A stretch of DNA of 64,000 nucleotides, taken from assembly GCA_905250125.1 (NCBI GenBank), contig CAJNOL010000727.1, positions 1 through 64,000 on the forward strand. The letters run 5' to 3'. The notes under the pieces are model-generated. The model saw only the letters and a program-made list of their open reading frames with translations, did no database searches and had not been told where the DNA came from. Made by a program: the position numbers and the translations under genes. Of this stretch, positions 1-11,865 are shown piece after piece. Within the stretch, counting starts at the first letter, position 1. Each line of letters opens with the position of its first letter. The stretch comes from Rotaria sordida. Lineage: Eukaryota; Rotifera; Eurotatoria; Philodinida; Philodinidae.

Positions 1-26
1 AGTGTTTTTTTTTCTTGTAAATGCAG

Positions 27-84
27 ATTGAAATTGAAAGAACCATTCTATGGTGGCCTGAGAGAGACAGTGGCCAATAAATAG
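27..84 (+). CDS. Possible last exon of an upstream gene (partial)
   Basis: The window opens with a T-rich stretch ending in TGCAG, a plausible 3' splice site. An open stretch of 18 codons follows and ends in TAG at 82-84; it reads LKLKEPFYGG then LRETVANK. A second frame is also open for a similar length, so the frame is not certain. If real, this is the C-terminus of a gene lying left of the window. The family cannot be named from 18 residues. Confidence 0.3.
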
Positions 85-594
85 TTTCTGGATATTCGAC
101 AGCCGGTGGCAGAGAGGTTGTAACACGGTACCTATCGAATTCTTGTCGAGCAACCTAGCCATTCTGCAGTAATGGACGTTGAGATCGGCTTTATCGCCTA
201 TTCGTCTTTTGTTTCTCAATTGTCTTAGTGATGTCTTTTACAAATAGATTAGATAGAAAAGGGTACGACATGTTGAATCAATGATTTTGTTTGTTTTTTT
301 GAATAGTTGAAAGCGCTCTACTTAAAATAGGAAATAAATTTTCAAAATTGACAAAGAACAAATCGATGTATCCAAAATCTGCAGTATTTGCCATGATTCA
401 TTGTTCGCACCTAAGCTTACCATCGATTTCTGTTCGACCGAGCCATGGCTTTCGTCGAAACTCAGTACTATTCCTGATTTTAAGTAACTCGTTCTTTTTC
501 ATATTTTCTTTGTCTCGTTGTAGATTATAATAAACTTATATTTCACATTTTTTCTGCACACCAGTAAATTGCAAAAATAATAAATTAATTACAA
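85..594. other. Intergenic, no gene seen
   Basis: AT-rich sequence between the putative upstream terminal exon and the first mini-exon of the Thr-rich membrane protein. A 60-codon open frame at 348-530 has no recognisable domain and is probably chance. The promoter and 5' UTR of the downstream gene should lie here, but no clear core element can be defended. Confidence 0.4.
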
Positions 595-3500
595 ATGGCT
601 TCTTTAGCAGTCCCAAACAGGTAAGTTGCTTTTTTTGTTTATGGATTGAGTTCGAATGAGTTGCTGAGTCATTCTGAGGTCGAAGATGAAATCATGTTTC
701 ACAGTTGAACGATGATAATTTTCGTGAAAAAGTTGTGATATTTCTGTGATAGACTGGAGGGATAATGTTGTAATCAATTTCGAGAATGATGTTTTTAGGA
801 GAAAGAGATAGAACAGATAGTTACGAAGTAGGGTATCGTGAGATAGAAATATGGTTAGTGCTCTGTCATACGTCACGTAGATTGAACACAAAGAAAAAAG
901 CAACGGTGAATCCTTGCTAGATCTGTGGGCACAGAGTGAAGCTCTCCTAAGTGACGAAAAGTTTCATCAATCAGCACAAAAAGTCATGAACCAGACTAAA
1001 ACAACTCCTGTAGAATATAATGAGCACAACAGAATATTTAACTTTTTGTCATTCGATTAACAATTCAATTCATAGTTCAGTATAAGTTCATAGGACCTAT
1101 TGCAATTTTGCCATTTAAATTTCGACAATATCCAAACTCCACTGGAGTCTGGATAATATTATTGATTTTGCATAATTGTCGAAATTCTTCAGGAATTAAT
1201 TTATAGTTTTTTAAATCATGAATTAAACTAAATTATTCTATTTCATTTTCACATTTCATTTCAGTCTGACGAACAAGGATAAAATGCGTAAAAGTGCATT
1301 GAAATTTGAACAAAAATGAAATCGTAAATAGTGCACATTTTTACTTGTTCATAACGCGTTAAAGTTTTCGAACAAATATATATCCGTTCAAAAATTGAAG
1401 AGAGCGTCCTTCGCACCATCAAGAAAGCGAAGTACTAGACAAAATTTAAATTTTTGATTTTTTGCGTGCATTCGAAAGAACATTGTCTACAACTACTAAA
1501 CCTATAATTTTAGCTTATTTCCATTTTTCATAGTAAAGTTAGTCTGGATCCATTTCTATCATTCTCTGCCTACTATTAACAAAAATAGTAGTAAATTATC
1601 TCATAAATATTTACTAAGATTAGACTACTAGAAGTGAGAGAATTTTTTTATGCTATATACAAACGACAGAGCATACAAAGATGAAAAAATTGAGCTATTT
1701 CGAATATTGTATATTATTCATTTACTGAACTAGGATGAATAGAAAAAGTAATAGTTCACCAGTTTATGGAGCCCGACTCTTGGAAGTGTATGTGCTGGCA
1801 TTTATCGAAATGATGAGATCCCAGACTGGATTTTATATATATTATGTAACTTTTGATTCTCTACAAAATGATAAATATTATCGGAACAAAATTAAGAATG
1901 AATACAAAAAAGAGGCATATACTGTCAGTTACGAGGTAAACAACCTTTACGATAATGATCTCAAGGATTTTTTAAGGATTTTCATTTATGAAAACTTTCA
2001 CCTCACACAAATTAGGACTCTATATTGGATCGAATAGCATAAACAATTCCTTCGAAAAAAAATACTTTTGAACCTCTCCTACAGCTCTGAGGAGGAGTAT
2101 GAGAATTTCGAGAAAATTTTGTTTTCTTGAAATTAAAATATGATCAATCAGGAAGGCTGAAGTAAGAATGCTGATCATAATCATGTACTGAAAGTCGATT
2201 ATTATTTGTAATTTATTAGTGTAAAGGCCACTTTTGTAGGAGAGCATAAAACGTTTTATAGAAAGAATATAATCCAAGATGCTCAATCCATACTACTAAA
2301 TCACAGATGATAATGGGCTTCCATTACATGGTTGTGATCAGCATTCTTATTCTTCTCTTCCTGATTGATCATATTTTAATTACAAGAAAAAACATTTTCT
2401 CGAAATTCCCATACCCGTCCTCAGAGCTATAAAAGAAGTCCAAAAGTTTTTTCTTTTTTCGAAAGGATTGTTTATGTTATTCAATCCAATATAGAGTCCT
2501 AATCTGTATGAAGTGAAAATTTTCATAAATGAAAGTCCTTGAAAAACGCTCGGAATCATTATTCTAGAAGCTGTTTATCTCGCAACTAACAGTATATGTC
2601 CCGTTTTGTATCCATTCTCAAGTTTTTTCCCATAATTTATTACCATTTTATAGAAAATCAAAAGTTACATAATATATAGAAAATCCAGTCTGGGATCTCA
2701 TCATTTCGGTAAATGCCAGCACATATACTTCCAAAAGTCGGGCATCATAGACTGGTCAACTATTACCTTTTCTACTCATCCTAGTTCAGTAAATGAATAA
2801 TATACAATATTCGACGTAGATCATTTTTTCCACCTTTGTCTGCTCTATCGTTTGGTAAATCGCATGAAAAAATTCTCTCACTTCTAGTAGTATAATCTTA
2901 GTCAATATTTAGGAGATAAATCATTACTATTTTTGTTGATACTAGCCAGAGGGTGCTAGAAGTAGATCAAGACTAACTTTACAATGAAAAATGGAAATAA
3001 GGTAAAATGTTAAGTTTAGTAGTTGTAGACAATGCCCTTTCGAATGCATGGAAAAAAACCAAAAATTAAGATTTTGTCGGGTGTCTCGTGTACTGGGGTC
3101 ATGCTCGTTATTCTCCTGGAGACTCTCTTAATGTGTTATGAAAATGTTTACATGTGCACTTTTTACGATTTTGTTTTCGTTAAAATCACAATGTATTTTT
3201 ATGCGTTTTTTCCTTTGTTCGTCTGACTTGGATGAACTGTGAAAAGGAAAAAGAATAATTTTGTGTGATTTATGATTTAATAAACTTTAAATTATGTGCA
3301 AATAGTTTATATGTGACATAAATTTATATTACTGATAATTTAATTTATGCACAAATTAAAATGAAAATATATATAAATTGGCACCCTTACTCTAAACATC
3401 ACATCCATCAGATAATAACAAGCAGGGGTTCTGACTAGGTGAAAGAAACGAAACGTCATTTTATAGATCTATCTGTGAATCAATCCCAACAATCGATGAT

Positions 3501-6500
3501 AATGGAGATGAGATACGAACAGAAAATAAAGTAAGAAAGTAAAAGTAGAGATATCGTCACCCATGTGAAAAAACAATAGAGAGCAAAAACAAGGATCACA
3601 GTCTCGGATATCAGTAGAAGAACGAAGTCAGACGGATTGAGCGATCATGCGATGTGGATCGAAAGTGCGTAAAGAGATAGGAAAAGAAGAAAAGAACATG
3701 CGTGTGTATAAAAGAATAGGCATGCAACAGTTACTCAAAAAATCGATATCATATGAATTGTAATTTAACTGTTTATTCTAATTGTAAATATCGGTGATGA
3801 GGACTCTTTCTGTTACAATGATATACGTCCATAAGTATTTCCTTGTAGCAATCGATGTATATGTTATTTAGGAAGTGAAGAGAATCTGAAATAATGATAT
3901 TTGCACAAGATAAAGCAATGAAACAGAAGCGATCTGCCTTGCTTTTAACATAATTCATATTTCTTCTTATTTTGTGATCAAGATATTTACCTATTGAATA
4001 GAAAGTCTTTTGAGACAAATAGTTTTAGACATCGTGAATAAAAATATTTTATTATAGGATGAGTACGAAAGATTAACAAGTTATTTTGTATAGCCTTGAG
4101 CAAGGAATTGTGGCATGCAGTGTTGTCTGCATGAATGATATTTGTAAGGCAACTAAGATTGAAATAAACCATTCGTTTACACTTCAGATTTGATATATGA
4201 GAGTGAGAAATGTAGTTAGCAGAACGACTAAGTAATCTAAAAGTGATCTAGCACTTGCTATCGAACAGAGGAAGTCATTCAATTATACAGAAAAAATACT
4301 CCGAGAGTTTTCTTAAGAAAAACATTCGTAGAGATCATACACAAAGATTGCGTATCTCAACAGAATATCATTAATCAAACATAGGTTTTTAGTCATATTT
4401 TTTGTGCCATATGGTAGTAGTGTTCTTGAATACATTAATATCACAACTTTATGCGAAATTTGCGACCAATCTTGATCTTCCCTAAGGCTTTTTTTTCGAA
4501 AAGTCCAGTTTAAAAAGTATCTCTTCAAAGCTTCTGGAATGAAGAAAACTGTTGTAATTTTCAGATTTGATAGGAGATGCTCTATGCATCTTGTTGAAAA
4601 ATGTCTCCAACAATCAACTTTTCTAATAATGTTTTCACTATTGAAAATGTATAGCATGCATCCGCACATCGACTCCATAGCAGTTCTGCCGTCTTTTGCA
4701 AAACTTAATCGACGAGTTGCCCTCACTGTACACAAGAAAAGCCTTGAAGTTTCTTAGATGAGAATGTGAACGAGTTTGTTGACAAATCTTTGAAGTACTA
4801 AAAATCATATCTCTACTAGAGACAAGCGAAAGTTCAATCAATTGATTGTAGCTCCCATACAGCTGATTCAGAGAGGGTTCTCCGTTCTTATTCTCAGCAT
4901 AACTTCTTTTTTTCTAAGTCAACGAATGACATCACTGATATAATCGATATTGCTGAGGAATTCTTTTTCAAAATACTATTCTATTTTCAGAGGCACAATG
5001 TCAGGTGTATGGGCACCACTACTCACTACCCTGGTTATTTTGGCGATTCTTGCTGCTGCGACAATAGTAATTGTTCTTTCACTAATACCAGTTTACCTGC
5101 CAACCAAAGCAATTCCTCGTAGGACCAACGGTAAGCTAATGTCTTGTTTTATTTGCTTGAATGATTTCATTATTTATTCGGAAGATTGAATTGATTTTGA
5201 TGCTATAATTTGTTCTTATCAACTGAAAAGGAATAGTTTACTGCTTCAGGTATAAGTGTAAAAATTTGAACGAATCATCAGATGAGATGTGATGGGACCA
5301 GCTTGAACATTTGGAGTCTTATAGGAATTATGATTCTCTTTTGATGGCTGTTAATGTTTCTGCAAAGCTGAATCGAATAAATTCTAAATAAAGTATAGAT
5401 GAATAATGAGGGAACGAATACGAAGTTAGTATCAATATTCGTATGCATTGTTACTAGTAGCGCCAGTTTTCATTCAAAAATGGTGCTCGGTACAATTGAG
5501 TCTTTTTCACCTACGTTTTGAAAAATAGTGGTTCTGCTCTAGAATTCGAAATACTTTTGACACCCACTGTAGTTAGGATGTATTAGGATCAACCCGAAGC
5601 AGCTGAACTGTTCAATTAATTCATTACTTTTGTTTCTTTTCATGTATTGAATCAAATAGCAACAAGAACAACAACAACAACTACCACCAGTAAGTAATAG
5701 ACTAAATAGTTAAATACTGCTTTGTACAACGATTTAATGAAAATGAATCGCATGTTTGAAAACTGTTGAACTTTGCATATGCAAAGATGTTCGAAATAAA
5801 TCAAAGTTATACTTAACATGCAGGCACTTCAAAAAGTATGCGAACATATAAGGCTACTCACATCCTTCCTCAAAACCAATTTAGATCCAGACACGTGCAA
5901 ATCGCATGAAATTTTTAGAGTATGTTGGAATGTAATGGAGAGACTATGATAAAACTTTCAGCTCTATAGCATGACGTTTGAGGGCGATATTAACTAAACA
6001 AGGGTCAACAATTGCTCATTTGGTAATCCAAAATTCTCTGTAGGTCTCTATTCTATAAATATCTAATTTTTTTGTTCAAGAGAGCATCCCAGGATGGAGA
6101 GCATGACAGAACTCGTTTTTGTAAAATTTTACTTTTTAAGCGGACAAAATGGATGACAAATCCAATAACCTAAAACACTCAGTTTTTCGGAGGTTTTTTA
6201 TTTATTGAACTTGGTATCCATTTTGTCTGCTTAAAAGGTAAAAATTTACAAAAACTAGTTCTGTCGTACCCTGCATCCTGACATGCTCTCTCGAACAAAA
6301 AAAAATGAAATATATAGAATGAAGACCTACAGAGACTTTTGGATTACCAAATGAGCTCTTGTTGATCCTTGTTTAGTGAATATCTCCCTCAAACATCGTA
6401 TTATAGGGCTGAAAGTTTTATCATAGTCTCTCCCTTACAATTCCAACATATCCAGAAAATTTCATGCGATTTGCATGCGTCAGGACCTAATTCAATTTTG

Positions 6501-7992
6501 AGGAAAGATGAGAGTAGTCTTAAGTGTTCGGATACTTTTTTGAGTATCTGTACATACTCGTTTACTGCCAGGACTTCTGTCGAAATTGATAGCATTATAA
6601 AGTTGTTGCTCCCTTGCAATTCGTCAATCATGCGTTCTGCTGTGGAGCTTTGCATGCTTTCTTGAAAACTTCGAAATTATTGAGCTATTCTAAGTTCTTT
6701 TCAATGACTTTTTTCTTTCATGGGAAGATAACAATTATATATTCACATTGTATTGGAAGCTCACTATTTTTACGAAGCGCGAAGAAAGAGAATATGAAAG
6801 AATGAAATTGCTTAATATAAAAACCATATTTATCTAGAGAATGTGTTTCGATTCATTATCTCTTGAGTGAACTTCGTCGAACGCATATCCCATACAACTT
6901 TCTAATGAAGTAGTCATGCTAAAGAAAAAATGCATTTAAATTACAATAGATTTAGTCCATAGTGATAGATAAAAGCAAGAAAGTCTAAATAAAAAACATT
7001 AAAATAAAGAATATTTCTCTTCTTTTACCTACATGGAAGGTTAAGCCTAAGAGTAGCTGTAAGCTGGAAACAACGAAGTTCAGACTGTACATTAACTATT
7101 TAGAAGTAGGCTCCATGTCACAGAGTGTATCAATGTTCATTTGTCCTAGCAAATCGAAATACTAAAAATGTTTGCTACCGAACTCTAAACTTACAAGGAA
7201 ACATTCCCAGGTGTCGGAACGCTTTTCAGTCGAGGTTGCGCGCATCTTGTATCCCTTAGTGAGCTGTGTCTATGATAAAAAAAGTTCGGGTTTCTGGCTT
7301 GTCTCTGGAGAGATATTTAAGTTTTTAGTGATTTTTTTCTATAGCACTCCACTTTTGCAGTAAAGCTATATTTTAGAATTTTGACTTGAAACTTTGCCCA
7401 CATAAAGGCCTCAGCTAGACTAGCTTACATAAAAAATTTCAGAAGTTTTTAACAAATTTTCTTCGAGATACGAAGATTTGAAAAAATACACGTTATGTAT
7501 ACTATATATGAAAAAAGGGTCTGTGCCTTGATAATTCCATATCTCGGAAGAACTTTGTTCAAAACTTCTGTAATTTTTCATGCAAGCTAGTCTAGCTGAG
7601 GCCTTTATGTGGGCAAAGTTTCAAGTCGAAATTCTAAAATATAGCTTTATTACAGAAGTGAAGTGCTATAGAAAAAAATCACTAAAAACTCGATATCTCT
7701 CCAGAAACAAGTCAGAAACTCGAATTTTTTTTAACATAGAGACAGCTCACTAAGGGATATAAGATGCGCGCAACCTCAACTGAAAAGCGTTCCGACACCT
7801 GGGAATGTTCTCTTGTTAATCTAAATTGAGTCTTGGAATGGTATGAAAAGTACAAACCATCATATTTATTTAGGCACCACGACGACAACCACTACAACAG
7901 CTTTGGATACAATACTGTCATATATAATATTTACTTTCGTGCATCGATCAATGTCGCCCTATCACTTCAAATTATTTAAAATATTCGAATAG
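595..7992 (+). CDS. Small single-pass membrane protein with Thr-rich tail (4 exons)
   Basis: Predicted exons 595-620, 4991-5130, 5660-5689 and 7874-7992 join in frame to 104 codons plus stop. Every junction is GT-AG with strong sites (AG|GTAAGT, TTTTCAG|, CCA|GTAAGT, TTTAG|). Exon 1 gives MASLAVPNR, exon 2 continues GTMSGVWAPLL and then a hydrophobic run of about 25 residues (LVILAILAAATIVIVLSLI). The 30-nt exon 3 and the start of exon 4 encode a nearly pure Thr run. The layout suggests a type II membrane protein: short cytoplasmic N-terminus, one membrane helix, Thr-rich (potentially O-glycosylated) stalk. The residues after the Thr run look non-descript, so the true 3' part may be lost or lie in unseen exons; the 93-bp array begins just downstream. 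The 4.4-kb intron 1 and 2.2-kb intron 3 contain inverted-repeat elements. The function is unknown. Exon 2 is the surest part; linkage of exon 1 across 4.4 kb is inferred from phase. Confidence 0.45.
1201..3293. mobile_element. Large foldback (palindromic) element in intron 1
   Basis: Two arms of about 970 bp (about 1201-2180 and 2328-3293) are reverse complements of each other with scattered mismatches, around a spacer of about 150 bp. For example, the segment around 1741-1860 (CCAGACTGGATTTTATATAT) reappears inverted near 2675-2700. There is no recognisable transposase; open frames at 1735-2037 and 2020-2286 lie within the arms and look incidental. Most likely a non-autonomous DNA transposon of foldback type. 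Arm divergence by eye is roughly 10-15%, so it is not recent. Target duplications could not be defined. Confidence 0.75.
3294..4990. other. Intron sequence, no gene recognised
   Basis: Remainder of the putative long intron 1. A purine-rich stretch occupies about 3480-3720. Open frames on the minus strand (4313-4735, 140 codons) and plus strand (4539-4757) overlap each other and show no domain, so they are not called. Confidence 0.4.
5455..5573. mobile_element. Possible solitary Tc1/mariner-like end
   Basis: Read on the minus strand from 5573, the sequence begins CTACAGTGGGTGTCAAAAGT followed by ATTTCGAA. This resembles the CAGTG...CAAAAGTATTCG terminal inverted repeats of Tc1-like transposons. 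No matching opposite end was found nearby, so this is at best a relic. Confidence 0.3.
5821..6550. mobile_element. Tc1-like palindromic MITE in intron 3
   Basis: A 730-bp near-perfect palindrome centred near 6185. The left end reads CAGGCACTTCAAAAAGTATG and the inverted right end CAGATACTCAAAAAAGTATC, both continuing CGAACA. The CAG...CAAAAAGTAT-CGAACA pattern is typical of Tc1/mariner termini. The full arms match, for example CGGACAAAATGGAT at 6140-6153 against ATCCATTTTGTCTGC at 6218-6232. There is no coding capacity for a transposase. The flanks show degenerate TG/TA rather than a clean TA duplication. Confidence 0.7.
7189..7818. mobile_element. Foldback element with GCCCAC...AGGCCTC core
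   Basis: A 630-bp palindrome; the ends read ACTTACAAGGAAACATTCCC and, inverted, TTAACAAGAGAACATTCCCA. Each arm carries the core AAACTTTGCCCACATAAAGG followed by CCTCAGCTAGACTAGC. Variants of this core recur in elements at 17154-17772 and 56115-56577, and a weaker one at 36721-37063, so this is one member of a dispersed family. No ORF of note. It sits in intron 3 of the Thr-rich gene, directly upstream of exon 4. Confidence 0.7.
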
Positions 7993-8321
7993 AATCTTTG
8001 TCCTTACTGTGCATGCACTATGTTATCATGATTTGAAACAACAGCTACGCTGCTTGCTTTACGGTCCTTCATGTAGTTGAATCGAGATCTAATTGAAAAT
8101 ATCCAAATATGTTCAGGTAATATATCAACAGATTTTTCATTCAAATATTGGGATACATTAGTGCATACCTGAATAGATAATTACTTTCTATCGTTCATGC
8201 TTCACATTCTTCTTCAGCGTATTTTCAGCCATACCACATTGCTTTGATGTAGCTAGTACATGAATAGAGCAATTGTAGTAACTATTTAGTTCTAACCTTT
8301 TCAGCGAACATGTTTGTCCTT

Positions 8322-9720
8322 CAAATAAATTACTTAAGCCAAGCAAGATATTCGAACAGAACCGTGTGGTTTAGCTCGATTCATTTGTCAGTACTTCTTT
8401 CCTGATGTGATCCAGTAGCAGACTTCGTTTCGAAGTGAGTCATATACTTGAATGGAATCCTGCTTAGAATGATTTATTTTGTCGAAATATCTCTATAACA
8501 TGACCAAGTGAGATACTTTGTTTCGAAGTGAATCATATACTTGAATGGAATTCTGTTTAAAACGATTCATTTTTTCGAACTATGTCTCTAACATGACCAA
8601 GTGACACACTTCGTTTTGAAGTGAGTCATATACTTGAATGGAACCCTGGTTTGAACGATTCATTTTGTCGAAATATCTCCCTAACATTATCAAGTGACAC
8701 ACTTTGTTTCAAAATAAGTCATATATTTGAATTGCACCCTGGTGAGAACAGTTCATTTTGTGGAAATATCTCTCTAACATGACCAAGTGACACACTTTGT
8801 TTCGAAGTGAGTGATATATTTGAATGGAACCCTTTTTAGAACAGTTCATTTTGTCGAAATATCTCTCTAACATTACCAAGTGACACACATTATTTCGAAG
8901 TGAGTCATATAGTTGAATGGAATCCTGATTAGAACGATTCATTTTGTCGAAATATCTCTCTAACATGATCAAGTGACACACTTTGTTTCAAAATAAGTCA
9001 TATACTTGAATTGCACCCTGGTTAGAACAGTTCATTTTGTCGAAATATCTCTCTAACATGACCAAATGACACACTTTGTTTCGAATTGAGTCGTATACTT
9101 GAATGGAACCCTACTTAGAATGATTCATTTTGTCCAAATATCTCTACATGACTAAGTGACATAATTTGTTTCGAAGTGAGTGATATACTTGAATGGAATC
9201 CTGATTAGAACGATTCATTTTGTCAAAATATCTCTCTAAGATGACCAAGTGACACACTTTGTTTCGAAGTGAGTCATATATTTGAATGGAACCATCCTTA
9301 GAACAATTCATTTTGTCGAAATATCTCTACATGACTAAGTGACACACCTTGTTTCGAAGTGAGTGATATACTTGAATGGAACCCTGCTTAAAATGATTCA
9401 TTTTGTCAAAATATCTCTCTAAGATGACGAAATGACACACTTTGTTTCGAAGTGAGTCATATACTTGAATAAAACCGTGCTTAAAACGATTCATGTTGTG
9501 AAAATATCTTTTCAACGCGATCAAGTGACACACCTTGTTTCGAAGTGAGTGATATACTTGAATGGAGCCCTGCTTAAAACGATTTATGTTGTTGAAATAT
9601 CTCTCTAACGTGATCATGTGACACACCTTGTTTCGAAGTGAGTAATATACTTGAATGGAACCCTACTTAGAATGATTCATTTTGCCGAAAGATCTTTCTG
9701 ACGTGACCAAGTGATGTACT
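8322..9720. repeat. 93-bp tandem array, homogeneous core block
   Basis: About 15 head-to-tail monomers. The landmark GTGACACACTTTGTTTCGAA, or its variant, starts at 8415, 8508, 8601, 8694, 8787, 8880, 8973, 9066, 9156, 9249, 9339, 9432, 9525, 9618 and 9711. Spacings are 93 bp, except two of 90 bp caused by the same 3-base loss. Each monomer continues with a GTCATATACTTGAATGGAAC-type segment, then GATTCATTTTGTCGAAATAT and CTCTCTAACATGACCAA. Identity between monomers is about 85-95% by eye. The minus strand reads as 31-residue repeats (CHLVMLERYFDKMN...) with a few stops. Confidence 0.93.
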
Positions 9721-11250
9721 TCTCCTTGAAGTGAGCGATATACTTGAAGACAATCCTACTTCAAATCATCCATTTACTATTTCAACTTCGACCGTCTAGT
9801 TTTGTGCGAACTTTTTCTAAAGTAAAAGTTATATTTGCACAATGTTTTTGTTGGAGATGATGAAGTAACACATGCATTTTTATATACTGGTCTACTGACA
9901 TATTGCATCTCAAAGCAATTGATATACTTGAATGGAACGCTGCTTATAATGATTCATTGGTCAATGGATCTTTTCTGATGTGATCAAGTGACGTAATTTG
10001 CTTCAAACTGAGCGACATAATTGAATGGAACCCTACTTAGAATGATTCATGTGCCAATAGACTTTTGCTTGTTTGGATGAGTGACACATTTCGCTTTGCA
10101 GTAAGCGATATATTTAAATATAATCATGGTCAGAATGATACATTTGCCATGGCTCTTTGACCATTGCGAATAATGCTAAGTAGTCTAATTACGAGTGATA
10201 TATCTGAACGAAATCTTTGTTCGACCTATTCATCATTTAGGCACCCCGATAAATTAATGTGAAGGTGAATTTTGTTCTTTTCTAGCATTATACTTGAATG
10301 TAACCCTAATTATAATGATTCATTTGTCCATATATCTGTGCTGATATGGTTGAGTGATACATTTCACTTCGAAGTGAATGATATAATGGAATGGAACCCT
10401 GTTTATAACGATTCATATGTCAATAGATCTACGCTGATATGGTCGAATGACATATTTCACTTCGAAGTGAGCGATATACTTGAATGGAATCCTGATTATA
10501 ACGATTCATTTGACCATATATCTATGCTGATATAGTCGAGTGACACATTTTGCTTCGAAGCGAGCGATATACTTGAATGTAACCCTGCTTGTAATGATTC
10601 ATTTGTCTTTGTATCTATGGTGATATGGTTGAGTGACACAGTTCGCTTCGAAGTAGACGATATACTTGAATGGAACCCTAATTATAATGAATCATTTGCC
10701 AATAGATCTATGTTGATATGGTGGAGTGACACATTTTGATTCGAAGTGAGCGATATACTTGAATGGAATCCTACTTATAACAATTCATTTATCCATATAT
10801 CTATGCTGATATGGGCGAGTGACACATTTCGCTTCGAAGTGAACAATATAATAGAATGGAATCTTGCTTATAACGATTCATTTGTGAATAGATCCTTGTA
10901 GATGTGACCAAGTGACACATTTCGCTTCGAAGTGAGCGATATACTTGAATGTAACCCTCCTTATAAGGATTCATTTGTCAATGGATCTATGTTGATATGG
11001 TCGAGTGACACATTTTGCTTCGAAGTGACCGATATAATAGAATGGAACTCTCTTTATAATAATTCATTTATTAAATGATCTTCGGCAATGTAACGGAATG
11101 ACTTACTTCACTTCAAGCAAATGATCTATTTGAATACAAATTTACTTTGAACGATTCAGTTTTCAGATGATCTCTGTCGATACAATTAACTGAATTTCTT
11201 TGCTTCGAATTGACTGATATACTTGAAGAGAACAGTTGTTGATGCTAATT
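9721..11250. repeat. 93-bp tandem array, second subfamily
   Basis: Continuation of the same monomer. Units start at 9895, 9988, 10081, 10354, 10447, 10540, 10633, 10726, 10819, 10912, 11005 and 11098, again 93 bp apart; a few are too diverged to place between 9711 and 10354. This block has its own signature: GAGTGACACATTTCGCTTCG then AAGTGAGCGATATACTTGAA, TATAATGATTCATTTGTC and ATCTATGCTGATATGGT. It is a separately amplified subfamily beside the first block. Confidence 0.88.
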
Positions 11251-11865
11251 ACTTACTTCTCTGTATTGCATCATCTTACTTGATTTCAGAATACAATCTG
11301 AAGTGAATAACATAGGTAAACAGACTTATAATCAAAATGATTCATACTGCATGTGCCCTCTGGCAGGTGGCATACACTGATGTTCTGTTCTGAAATGAGA
11401 ATAGTGTTTGAATAGTTTCCTATTTAGAGCTGTATACTTGAGATGTAATGGTTGAACATTAAGAGCTATGAAATGTTTCCAGCAAGCTAGAAGAATAATT
11501 GAATGAATTCCTGTTTAGAATGATTCACTATTCATTTGATCGTCGATCATCCGATCCGGTATCACACTTCATTGCAAACTGAATAATATATTCAACCAGA
11601 ATACTCCAACTGGAAGTGGAGCTATTCCATTTCTATGTGTTTCACAGTATGTCGCAAAATGTTAGTTTTCAAGAACAGCACAACGAACTATTTGAATCTG
11701 ACCACTGTCTTGCTAATTCATTATCTCAAACATCATTACTCATGTAGACCGAGCTAACTTTTAGTTTCATTACGATATTTATCTGAATAGAATCTTCAAG
11801 TAAAATCATCAGGCATGTAATCTTCAATCATAAGTTTGACTGTCACTGGTGTCTTGGTAATAACA
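11251..11865. repeat. Degenerate 93-bp monomers
   Basis: Scattered fragments of the monomer (GAATGATTCA, TTGAATNNAA) remain recognisable at roughly monomer spacing, but alignment is poor. Older part of the array. Confidence 0.6.

Noticed and set aside
1735-2286. Open frames of 88-100 codons on both strands
   Set aside because: They lie in the arms of the 1201-3293 palindrome, which mirrors any open frame. No protein similarity recognised.
4313-4735. 140-codon open frame on the minus strand
   Set aside because: Longest frame in the left intron but overlapped by others on both strands, with no domain, no signal peptide and no splice-linked partner. Probably chance.
8322-11250. CRISPR-like array
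   Set aside because: Monomers are contiguous 93-bp repeats without unique spacers, in a eukaryotic context.
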